This document shows, one piece after another, positions 1 to 5,235 of a stretch of 7,764 nt of DNA. This DNA comes from Candidatus Rokuibacteriota bacterium (GTDB lineage Bacteria > Methylomirabilota > Methylomirabilia > Rokubacteriales > CSP1-6): contig QHRS01000179.1 of assembly GCA_003221435.1 (NCBI GenBank), positions 6,784 to 14,547 of the forward strand, read 5' to 3'. The notes under the pieces were generated by a model, which worked only from the letters and a program-made list of their open reading frames with translations, was not told where the DNA came from and made no database searches. The first letter of the stretch is position 1. The number at the start of each line of letters is the position of its first letter. Both the position numbers and the translations under genes were made by a program.

Positions 1-953
1 TGGGCGTAAAACGTGTAGAGTCCGGCGCCCAGCCCGAGGTAGATCAGGAGCGTCGCGAGCGTGCCGAGCGGCGTCAGCGCGAGGGTCCGCTGGCTCTGGC
101 GCCGCGTCTCGACCGTCAGCAGGCGCTGCATCAGGTCGTGGTCGGTGCCGAAGGCCGCCATCGAGCCCACGAGCCCGTTCAGGATCGCGACCCAGATGAT
201 GTTGGGCTCGGTGAACACCCGCCGCCAGAAGTCGGGCGCGCCCGGCACCGGTCCCCAGTCGATGACGTTGAGGCGGCCCGCGCCGCCCGCGAGGGCCCGC
301 ACCGCACCGACGCCCCCGTCGATCTGCCAGAGGAGAAAGCCAAGGGTAACCGCTCCCCCCAGCAGGAACATCAGCGCCTGGAAGACGTTGGTCCACACGA
401 CCGCCTTCACGCCACCGGTCGCGATGTAGACGATCGAGACCACCGTGAACAGGAGGATCGTCGGCACGATGTGCCAACCGATCAGGATCGAAACGGCGAG
501 CGCCGCGGCCATCAGGCGGACGCCCGAGCCGGTCAGGCGCGTGATGAAGAAGAACAGCGACGCCGTGACCTGGCTTTGCCGGCCGAAGCGATGGAGGAGG
601 AACTCGTAGATGGTCGTGCAGTTGAAGCGGTAGAAGGCCGGGATGAACAGGAACGCGACGGCGAGCTTCGCCAGGCTCGAGCCGATGAAAAACTGAAAGT
701 ACTCCCAATTCTCGCTGTAGGCGGTGGCCGGCACCGAGATGATCGTGACCGCGCTGACCTCGGTCGCGAGGAACGACAGGCACGCCGCCCACCAGGGCAC
801 ACGCCGACGGGCGAGGAAGAAATCGACCGTGTCGTGCTGCTCACGCGACAGCGCAAGGCCGATGCTGACGAGGAGGGCGAGCGAGCCGACCAGCACCGCG
901 TAGTCGGGCCAGGTCAGCGCGCTCGGGCGAGTGGCGAACCAGGAACTCAGCAT
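1..953 (-). CDS. Sodium:solute symporter (SSS family), C-terminus beyond the window
   Basis: This is the N-terminal 317 residues of an inner-membrane sodium/solute symporter; the 3' end lies outside the left edge, so substrate type and total length cannot be judged. The reverse-strand translation starts MLSSWFATRPSALTWPDYAV and is strongly hydrophobic throughout. The first membrane span is near residues 18-35. It is followed by a stretch typical of SSS proteins (FFLARRRVPWWAACLSFLATEVSAVT), in which the small-residue/Ser-rich helix after the 'PWW' turn contributes to sodium and substrate binding in the family. Further conserved pieces are TGGVKAVVWTNVFQ (helix 5 region) and a loop GTDHDLMQRLL, the counterpart of the family's 'TDQ.xxQR' motif. 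The ATG at 953 is the first start that gives the normal N-terminus. No strong Shine-Dalgarno precedes it, but a TATGAT box lies 17 bases upstream inside an inverted repeat. It lies 63 bp behind the mlaC-like gene on the same strand, so co-transcription is possible. The family is clear; the substrate (sugar, carboxylate, amino acid) is not. Confidence 0.92.
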   Translation of the reverse strand, partial: MLSSWFATRPSALTWPDYAVLVGSLALLVSIGLALSREQHDTVDFFLARRRVPWWAACLSFLATEVSAVTIISVPATAYSENWEYFQFFIGSSLAKLAVAFLFIPAFYRFNCTTIYEFLLHRFGRQSQVTASLFFFITRLTGSGVRLMAAALAVSILIGWHIVPTILLFTVVSIVYIATGGVKAVVWTNVFQALMFLLGGAVTLGFLLWQIDGGVGAVRALAGGAGRLNVIDWGPVPGAPDFWRRVFTEPNIIWVAILNGLVGSMAAFGTDHDLMQRLLTVETRRQSQRTLALTPLGTLATLLIYLGLGAGLYTFYA

Positions 954-960
954 GGATCCG

Positions 961-990
961 GCCGGTCCCCATCATAGCCCAGGGACCGGC
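961..990. promoter_or_regulatory. 9-bp perfect inverted repeat enclosing a -10-like box
   Basis: GCCGGTCCC at 961-969 is exactly complementary to GGGACCGGC at 982-990, separated by 12 bases. On the minus strand the spacer contains TATGAT (976-971), a good sigma-70 -10 hexamer 17 bases before the symporter start codon. The only -35 candidate, TTCGCG, is poor. The repeat lies in the 63-bp gap between the mlaC-like stop and the symporter start. It could be an operator over the symporter promoter, or a hairpin attenuating read-through from mlaC. There is no T-run on the minus-strand side, so it is not a classical intrinsic terminator. The inverted repeat is seen directly; the role is inference. 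Confidence 0.4.
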
Positions 991-1016
991 GCGCGCGAAC
1001 GAACCGGGAGGGCGAG

Positions 1017-1628
1017 CTAGAACTTGCCGGAGCGCCGCTCGACCGCGACCTCGACTTCTTTGTCCCGCATCCTCTCCATGAGCGCCGTGAACGACGACGT
1101 CTGGATGATCCGGCTGAACTGGCTGCGGTACGTGGCGACGAAGCTTACGCCTTCGAAGAGCACGTCATAGGCCTGCCAGCGCTGGCCCACGCGGTAGAGG
1201 CGGTACTCGATCGGGACTTCCTGGTGCCGCGCCGTCACGATCTTGGACCGGACAGCGGCGTAATCGCCGTCCACGAATTCACCGAAAAAGACGACCTTCT
1301 CGCCCACCCAGTTCTCCATCTTCCCGAGGTACGATCGCTCGAGGAGATCGGTGAACAACCGGGTGAACTCTTCGCGTTCCTGGGTCGAGCGGTCCGCCCA
1401 GTGGCGAGCGAGCGCCCGCCGCGCCATTTCGTTGAAGTCGAACAGCTCTTCGGCCACCCTGCGAAGCTCCGCGCGGCGTCTGTCGGCGTTTGCGGGGCGG
1501 GCGAGCTCCGCGTCCTGGACAATCGTCACCGCACGCGAGACGGCCGATTGCACCGTTTCGGAGGGCGTCGCCGCCGAGCCGGCCGTGACCGCCGCCACCA
1601 GCAACCACGCTGCAAGCGCCTTTGCCAT
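1017..1628 (-). CDS. mlaC: MlaC/Ttg2D-type phospholipid-binding ABC transporter auxiliary protein
   Basis: A 203-residue exported protein of the MlaC (toluene tolerance Ttg2D) family. In characterised bacteria MlaC shuttles phospholipids through the periplasm between an outer-membrane lipoprotein complex and the inner-membrane MlaFEDB ABC transporter. The N-terminus is a signal peptide: Lys3, a hydrophobic core from about residue 4 to 16, and a likely signal-peptidase I site around A19/A20. The hallmark helical region FDFNEMARRALARHW with a downstream F..L.......Y pattern (FTRLFTDLLERSYLGKM) is present, followed by the beta-rich half with VPIEYRLYRVGQRWQAYDVLFEGVS, the family's usual 'W.v.Dv...GvS' segment. 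Length matches the family. The ATG at 1628 is supported by GGAGG (1639-1635) six bases upstream. None of the MlaFEDB partners is in the window, so the gene is either an isolated copy or separated from them. It is divergent from the BadF-type gene. Confidence 0.92.
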   Translation of the reverse strand: MAKALAAWLLVAAVTAGSAATPSETVQSAVSRAVTIVQDAELARPANADRRRAELRRVAEELFDFNEMARRALARHWADRSTQEREEFTRLFTDLLERSYLGKMENWVGEKVVFFGEFVDGDYAAVRSKIVTARHQEVPIEYRLYRVGQRWQAYDVLFEGVSFVATYRSQFSRIIQTSSFTALMERMRDKEVEVAVERRSGKF

Positions 1629-1702
1629 TTCGAGCCTCCACCCGTATTTCTGTTGTGCGGGGGCCCGTGAGCCCCTATGAAGTTAAGGCCGGGTCGGTTT
1701 TG

Positions 1703-1718
1703 TGCACGTGATATGCCA
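1703..1718 (-). promoter_or_regulatory. Possible sigma-54-type (-24/-12) promoter for the mlaC-like gene
   Basis: Read on the minus strand this is TGGCATATCACGTGCA. It has the GG and GC dinucleotides of the -24/-12 elements exactly ten bases apart, and differs from the sigma-54 consensus TGGCAC-N5-TTGCA at two positions. It is oriented towards the mlaC-like gene and lies about 75 bases before its start codon. The short consensus can arise by chance and no activator-binding site was identified, so this is a candidate only. Confidence 0.28.
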
Positions 1719-1791
1719 GAGAAAATCCCTTTCCAAGGCCACGAAATCACGGGCGGTGCCTCGGTGACACTCGTCGACATAGTTCCGTAAA

Positions 1792-2694
1792 ATGCGCAGT
1801 GTCGGACACTCGCCGACAGTCGAACACCCGGCCGCCCCGACCCTGCTCGCCGTCGGGGTCGACGCCGGCGGGACGCGGGTTCGCGTCGAGGCGCGGCATG
1901 GCCCCCGGCGGGGACACTACACGGAGTTGCCCGCAGTGGACGTGTCGCGTCTGCCCGGGCTTCTGCGGGGCGTGTGGCGGACGTGGCGGCTCTCGCCCGC
2001 CAGAATTGGCGCCCTCGTCGTCGCGTCCCGTGGCGTCTGGACGGCGGCGGAACGCAAGCGCCTCGAGCGCAGTCTCGGACGCGTCGCCCGACGCGTACGG
2101 GTGATGTCGGACGCCCAGGCGGCATTTGAAGGGGCGCTGGGCGGCGGCGCGGGGCTCCTCGTGCTCGCGGGCACGGGGTCGATCGTGATCGGGCGGACTC
2201 CGTCAGGCGCGTGGGGTCGGGCCGGCGGCTTCGGCCCGCTGCTGGGCGACGAGGGGTCGGCGTTCTGGATCGGCCGCGAGTGGCTTCGCGCTACCACAGC
2301 GGGCGAGGATTTCGCGCCGGTGCGCGCGATCGTGCGCGGGACGGCGCCCGTCACCCGCATTGCCGCGCTCGCGCCGCGCGTGCTGGCGAACGCCCGGGCC
2401 GGCGATCGCGTCGCGGCGCGGATCGTCCGCGAGGCTCAACGCCACCTGGCCCGCCTGGCGCGGAGCGCCGCCCGCGAGCTCCGGCTCCGCGCGCCGATCC
2501 GCATGAGCTGGGCCGGGAGCCTCCTGGTCGAAGACGGGTGGTTTCGGGCGGGGCTCATGCGCGAAGTCGCGCGCGCCCGCGGTCAGGCGCAGTGGATCAC
2601 GCCGGTCGAGCCGCCGGTCGCCGCCGCCGCGCGACTCGCCCAGGCGCTGCTCGCCCATGGCGCGAGCCGCAGAAGATCATCGACGAGAACCTGA
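1792..2694 (+). CDS. BadF/BadG/BcrA/BcrD-type ATPase, N-acetylglucosamine-kinase-like
   Basis: A 300-residue cytoplasmic protein of the ASKHA (sugar kinase/Hsp70/actin) fold, BadF/BadG branch, which contains N-acetylglucosamine kinases as well as 2-hydroxyacyl-CoA dehydratase activators. Visible ATP-fold motifs in order: phosphate-1 loop GVDAGGT (residues 22-28); SDAQAAFEGA (106-115), where the kinase catalytic Asp usually lies; phosphate-2 loop VLAGTGSIVIG (124-134); the GlcNAc-kinase-like GDEGSAFWIG (152-161); and an adenosine-type motif SWAGSLL near 239-245. No cysteine pair for a 4Fe-4S cluster is seen, which argues for a sugar-kinase-like role rather than a dehydratase activator. The ATG at 1792 follows an in-frame TAG at 1780 and has no Shine-Dalgarno, so the first 17 residues before the core fold may be partly an artefact of start choice. 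The gene is divergent from mlaC and its last 18 bases overlap the 3' end of the convergent permease gene. The substrate is unknown. Confidence 0.87.
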   Translation: MRSVGHSPTVEHPAAPTLLAVGVDAGGTRVRVEARHGPRRGHYTELPAVDVSRLPGLLRGVWRTWRLSPARIGALVVASRGVWTAAERKRLERSLGRVARRVRVMSDAQAAFEGALGGGAGLLVLAGTGSIVIGRTPSGAWGRAGGFGPLLGDEGSAFWIGREWLRATTAGEDFAPVRAIVRGTAPVTRIAALAPRVLANARAGDRVAARIVREAQRHLARLARSAARELRLRAPIRMSWAGSLLVEDGWFRAGLMREVARARGQAQWITPVEPPVAAAARLAQALLAHGASRRRSSTRT

Positions 2695-3966
2695 AAACGC
2701 CACGTAGGCGATCGGGCCCGTGAGGGCCGCCGCGATGGCCACGGCCGCGTTCAGGACGCCCGCGGTCGCCATCGCCAGCAGTGCGCACGCGGCGGGGAGT
2801 GCTACGACGACGAGCGCGCCGGAGCGGCCGCCGGGCACGACGTACGGACGGCGCAGCTGCGGCTCGCGGCGCCGCAGCCGGAGGAACGCCGCCAGCTCGA
2901 TCAGCAGGCTCAGCGAATAGAGCCACATGTTCAGGACGATCAGCTCCCTGAACGAGAAGACGGCGAAGGCGCTGTAGAACACGGCCGAAACGATCACCGC
3001 CACCCACGGGGTGCCGAAGCGGCGATGCACTCGCGCGAGCGCGCCGGCCATCTGGCCGTCGCGGGCGAGCACGTACGGCAGCCGCGAGTTCGTGAGCAGG
3101 AGCGACAGGAAGAGTCCCGCCGTGCTCATGACCGCCCCGGCCCCGACCAGATGGCCGAGCGCCGGGCCGCCGATGCTCGTCGCGATGGCCGGAAGCGCGC
3201 CCGACTTCCAGCTCTCCCAGTCGCCGCCCGCCGAGAGCGCCGCGCCGACCGGCAGCAAATAGGCCAGGGTGATCACGACCAATGCGACAAGCGTCGCGAC
3301 GCGAAACGCGCGCTCCGGCGAACGGGTCTCGCCGAGCACGGTGGCCGGGGTGTCCCAGCCCGAGTAGTTCCACATCACGACCGCGAGCCCGAGGCCGATG
3401 CTGCGGGAGCCCTGGCCTTCCGCGGCCCACGGGCGCCACGGCGCCGCGGTCGCGCGCATGAGCGCCGCGACGGTCATCAGCGCGACCGGGGCCAGCGCAA
3501 GCCCCGCGCAGACGACGGCGGCGCTCCCCACGAGCTTCACGCCCGCCACATTGAGCAGCGTCAGGCCCCAGATGAACCCGAGCGCGAGCAGCCAGCGTTC
3601 GAGCGGGCTCATGGCGGGCCACCAGAGGCGCACGTACTCGACGAACAGTATCGGGTACGCGGCAATATCAACGAAGCTATCGAGCCAGCTCCACCAGCCG
3701 ACCTGAAAGCTCCAGAAGGGGCCGTACGCGCGGCGGACCCACGTGACGTAGCCGCCCTCATCGGGAATCGCCGACGCGAGCTCCGACATCGCGAGCGAGA
3801 CGGGGAGGCTCCAGACGAGCGGAGTGAGCGCGAGGAGGAGCAGCGCGAGCCCCGGACCGAACGACGAGACGCTGTCCTCGATGCCGTACGGCCCGCCGCT
3901 CACGTTGAAGAAGATGACCGCGGCGAGCGGCAGGACGCCGAGCTCCCGTCGGAGCCCGGCGGTCAC
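2677..3966 (-). CDS. APC-superfamily amino acid/polyamine permease
   Basis: An inner-membrane transporter of about 429 residues with roughly 12 predicted membrane spans. The open frame extends upstream to 4257, but the transporter homology begins after a GTG at 3966 (V-T-A-G-L-R-R-E-L-G). This GTG overlaps the stop of the preceding small gene (GTGA), so 3966 is the best start. The broken helix-1 substrate loop reads SGGPYGIE (residues 23-30). SAIPDEGGYVTWVRRAYGPF follows helix 2. WNYSGWD at 199-205 leads into TPATVLGETRSPERAF. The C-terminal part (RFGTPWVAVIVSA, then RRPYVVPGG) is the usual arrangement of the branch containing plant-type polyamine uptake carriers and related bacterial permeases. 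That resemblance is from memory of the family; the actual substrate is open (amino acid, polyamine or similar amine). It is convergent with, and overlaps, the BadF-type gene. Proposed to be one translation-coupled unit with the small gene upstream. Confidence 0.9.
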   Translation of the reverse strand: MTAGLRRELGVLPLAAVIFFNVSGGPYGIEDSVSSFGPGLALLLLALTPLVWSLPVSLAMSELASAIPDEGGYVTWVRRAYGPFWSFQVGWWSWLDSFVDIAAYPILFVEYVRLWWPAMSPLERWLLALGFIWGLTLLNVAGVKLVGSAAVVCAGLALAPVALMTVAALMRATAAPWRPWAAEGQGSRSIGLGLAVVMWNYSGWDTPATVLGETRSPERAFRVATLVALVVITLAYLLPVGAALSAGGDWESWKSGALPAIATSIGGPALGHLVGAGAVMSTAGLFLSLLLTNSRLPYVLARDGQMAGALARVHRRFGTPWVAVIVSAVFYSAFAVFSFRELIVLNMWLYSLSLLIELAAFLRLRRREPQLRRPYVVPGGRSGALVVVALPAACALLAMATAGVLNAAVAIAAALTGPIAYVAFSGSRR

Positions 3967-4229
3967 GTGCCCCGAGCCCGCGGCGGGTCGTGACCCCCAC
4001 GCCCTGACGTCGCGACCGCGGCCTCGACCAGCTCCGGCAGGCGCTTGAGCCAGGCCTCGAACGGCACCTCGGCGTCCACGGTGATCTCGATCTTGCCGGC
4101 GGGGGTCCGCCGGACGCGCCCGGGGCTCGCCGGCCCGAGCGGGATCACGAGGGACTCGCGATGGATTCCCATCGCGTCGGTGACGGCGAAGATCGCCTCG
4201 ATCTCCTTCATGGTCACGACTTCGAGCAT
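3963..4229 (-). CDS. Small protein of unknown function, coupled to the APC permease
   Basis: An 88-residue unrecognised soluble protein. It starts MLEVVTMKEIEAIFAVTDAM; a second Met at residue 7 is an alternative start. The middle contains alternating hydrophobic stretches suggesting strands (ESLVIPLG, GKIEITVDAEV), then a short helix (FEAWLKRLPELVEAAVATS) and a polar Gly/Pro/Arg-rich tail. There is no signal peptide, membrane span or cysteine cluster. It overlaps the permease by 4 bases (GTGA), the classic layout for translational coupling, which supports it being real and functionally tied to the transporter. The ATG at 4229 lacks a Shine-Dalgarno but has TAGAAT six bases upstream, consistent with leaderless expression. 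The upstream side abuts the 131-bp inverted-repeat element. It could be a regulatory or accessory subunit of the permease; no family was recognised. Confidence 0.62.
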   Translation of the reverse strand: MLEVVTMKEIEAIFAVTDAMGIHRESLVIPLGPASPGRVRRTPAGKIEITVDAEVPFEAWLKRLPELVEAAVATSGRGGHDPPRARGT

Positions 4230-4235
4230 GCCCCG

Positions 4236-4241
4236 ATTCTA
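4236..4241 (-). promoter_or_regulatory. -10 hexamer TAGAAT for the small-protein/permease pair
   Basis: On the minus strand TAGAAT (one mismatch from TATAAT) ends six bases before the ATG at 4229, which would place the transcription start at or next to the start codon. No recognisable -35 is found, because the expected -35 region falls inside the arm of the inverted-repeat element that begins immediately next to this box. Candidate only. Confidence 0.35.
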
Positions 4242-4372
4242 CTCGCAGGCCGCTCAATAAGGTCCATTTGCGTCGTTGGCTCGGTCGCTCCTCCCTGCCA
4301 CGTACAACCCCGTACGTCTCAGTCGTCGCTCCTCGCCGCCTCGCATCTGGGCCTTTTTGAGCGGCCTGCGGG
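4242..4372. repeat. 131-bp near-palindromic intergenic element with nested central hairpin
   Basis: The arms 4242-4272 and 4342-4372 are inverted repeats of equal length. Over 31 opposed positions there are 26 Watson-Crick pairs, 2 G-T wobbles and 3 mismatches, with no bulge. The core is a perfect 14-bp match, CGCAGGCCGCTCAA (4244-4257) to TTGAGCGGCCTGCG (4357-4370). Near the centre is a second perfect 6-bp hairpin (ACGTAC 4300-4305, GTACGT 4312-4317, loop AACCCC). Flanking that are imperfect direct copies of a CTC(G/A)GTCG...CTCCTC segment (4280-4293 and 4318-4334). No coding potential is evident. This organisation resembles non-autonomous mobile hairpins or REP/BIME-like dispersed repeats, which would make it multi-copy in the genome; copy number cannot be seen here. 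It occupies most of the divergent spacer between the small-protein gene and the amidohydrolase. Confidence 0.8.
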
Positions 4373-4378
4373 GTTTTT
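4339..4378 (+). terminator. Terminator-like hairpin plus T-run at the right end of the repeat element
   Basis: CCTCGCA (4339-4345) pairs with TGCGGGG (4367-4373; one G-T). Stacked inside, GGCC (4350-4353) pairs with GGCC (4363-4366) around a 9-base loop, leaving a 4-base bulge on the 5' side. T5 follows at once (4374-4378). This fold competes with the long stem of the surrounding repeat; in either fold the stem is followed by the same T-run. It reads on the plus strand, where the nearest upstream gene ends at 2694, so it may block stray antisense transcription or insulate the amidohydrolase. The role is inference. Confidence 0.4.
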
Positions 4379-4410
4379 CAGCGTCCTAGTAGAAGCGTCC
4401 GGTCAGGCGC

Positions 4411-4419
4411 TGCTATCAT
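4411..4419 (+). promoter_or_regulatory. Extended -10 promoter (TGC-TATCAT) for the amidohydrolase locus
   Basis: TGC at 4411-4413 followed by TATCAT at 4414-4419 fits an extended -10 element and ends six bases before the ATG at 4426. No Shine-Dalgarno and no convincing -35 are seen. The spacing implies a transcript that starts at or near the ATG (leaderless). Candidate only. Confidence 0.35.
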
Positions 4420-4425
4420 CCGGCC

Positions 4426-4500
4426 ATGCGTGCGCTATGGCTGTTCATCGCGATCGACCTCGTGACGGCGGAGCCGTGCGCCGCCGGAGAGCTGGCGATA
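4426..4500 (+). pseudogene. Signal-peptide fragment of the amidohydrolase, out of frame with its body
   Basis: The ATG at 4426 encodes MRALWLFIAIDLVTAEPCAA followed by GELA, which looks like a secretion signal (short positive start, hydrophobic core, small-residue cleavage region). After the Ala at about residue 24 this frame degenerates into Arg/Pro-rich nonsense that overruns into the next gene. The family homology resumes one frame over, with Y-S-A-P-D-W-T-V-Y-S-P-E from 4499 onwards. Related secreted amidohydrolases normally read here as mature start, then D-x-H-x-H, then Y-S. A deletion of 20 bases (more generally 3n+2) between 4498 and 4499 would explain both the frame change and the missing motif. 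Whether this is a real mutation or a sequence/assembly error cannot be decided from this copy alone. Confidence 0.55.
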
Positions 4501-4519
4501 CAGCGCGCCCGACTGGACC

Positions 4520-5218
4520 GTGTATTCTCCCGAGGCGGTGCTGAAGATCCTCGACAGCGCGGGCGTCCGGCGCGCACTCGTGTCGAGCACGCCGGACGAC
4601 GGGACGGTCCGCCTGTACGAGAAGGACCCCGGGCGAGTCGTGCCCGAGCTGCGCCCGTACCGCACGCGCGCGGACATGGTGTCCTGGTACCGCGACCCCG
4701 ACGTGCTCGCCTACGTGGAGGAGCGACTCCGCCGCGGGATCTACAAAGGCCTCGGGGAGTTTCACTTGCGCGCCGAGGACGCGGCGACCCCGCTGATGAA
4801 GCGCTTCGTCGCGCTCGCCGTGGGGCACAACCTCGTGATGCACTCGCACTCGGACGCGGGCACGATTCAGGCGCTTTTTGTCCACGACGGGCGCCTGAGG
4901 GCGCTCTGGGCCCACGCCGGGATGTCGGCCGGGCCCGACGAAATCGCCGCGATGCTCGACCGCTACCCGAACCTCTGGGTCGAGCTGGCGCTCCGCACCG
5001 ACGTCGCGCCCGGCGGCACGCTCGATCCCGACTGGCGCGCGCTCTTTCTCCGTTATCCCGACCGGTTCTGCGTCGGGACCGACACGTGGATCACCTCACG
5101 ATGGGACGAGCTGCCGCGCTACCTGGCCGGCGTGCGCGCGTGGCTCGGAGAGCTTCCGGCCGACGTGGCCGAGCGGATCGCCTTCAAGAACGCCGAGCGC
5201 CTCTACGGCGCGCGGTGA
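4520..5218 (+). CDS. Amidohydrolase-family (TIM-barrel metal-dependent hydrolase) body lacking its N-terminal HxH strand
   Basis: The body of an amidohydrolase-2-type metal-dependent hydrolase, 232 residues if translation begins at the GTG at 4520 (family homology already starts at 4499, so the GTG is only the first start codon after the break; no Shine-Dalgarno precedes it). Barrel landmarks remain: GVRRALVSSTPDD (15-27), GLGEFHL with E80, HSHSD with H108/H110, WAHAG with H132, and VGTDTW with D188, the usual late-strand metal/catalytic Asp. The C-terminus A-F-K-N-A-E-R-L-Y is the normal family ending. The first-strand D-x-H-x-H metal ligands are absent, because the coding sequence upstream is out of frame and does not contain them in any frame. 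As read, the protein should be cytoplasmic, short and probably catalytically impaired. The intact ancestor would have been secreted. It converges on the dehydrogenase gene with 17 bases between stops. The substrate is unknown. Confidence 0.85.
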   Translation: MYSPEAVLKILDSAGVRRALVSSTPDDGTVRLYEKDPGRVVPELRPYRTRADMVSWYRDPDVLAYVEERLRRGIYKGLGEFHLRAEDAATPLMKRFVALAVGHNLVMHSHSDAGTIQALFVHDGRLRALWAHAGMSAGPDEIAAMLDRYPNLWVELALRTDVAPGGTLDPDWRALFLRYPDRFCVGTDTWITSRWDELPRYLAGVRAWLGELPADVAERIAFKNAERLYGAR

Positions 5219-5231
5219 CGCGGCCGCGCCG
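5206..5231. terminator. GC-rich hairpin between convergent genes
   Basis: CGGCGCG (5206-5212) pairs perfectly with CGCGCCG (5225-5231) over a 12-base loop that holds the amidohydrolase stop codon. It occupies the 17-bp gap of a convergent pair, where a shared terminator would be expected. There is no T-run on either strand, and such stems arise easily in GC-rich DNA, so support is weak. Confidence 0.22.
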
Positions 5232-5235
5232 CCTC

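Noticed and set aside
138..977. 279-residue plus-strand open frame opposite the symporter gene
   Set aside because: Low-complexity Arg/Asp/Glu/Gly/His-rich translation with no family motif, fully antisense to a clear membrane protein; a typical GC-rich shadow frame.
1660..1675. 5-bp hairpin GGGGC/GCCCC in the mlaC leader
   Set aside because: Too short to separate from chance in GC-rich sequence; no riboswitch-like architecture around it.
1764..1793. Plus-strand GTGACA-18-TAAAAT, a good sigma-70 match
   Set aside because: Its transcript would begin after the ATG at 1792 that it overlaps, and no alternative ATG/GTG/TTG start precedes the core fold, so it probably is not the working promoter of the BadF-type gene.
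3025..3993. 322-residue plus-strand open frame opposite the permease
   Set aside because: Charged, repetitive translation antisense to a well-supported APC permease; no motif or start signal.
3967..4257. Upstream in-frame extension of the permease to 4257
   Set aside because: The added 97 residues are low-complexity and coincide with the better small gene in another frame and with the repeat arm; the GTG at 3966 gives the normal family N-terminus.
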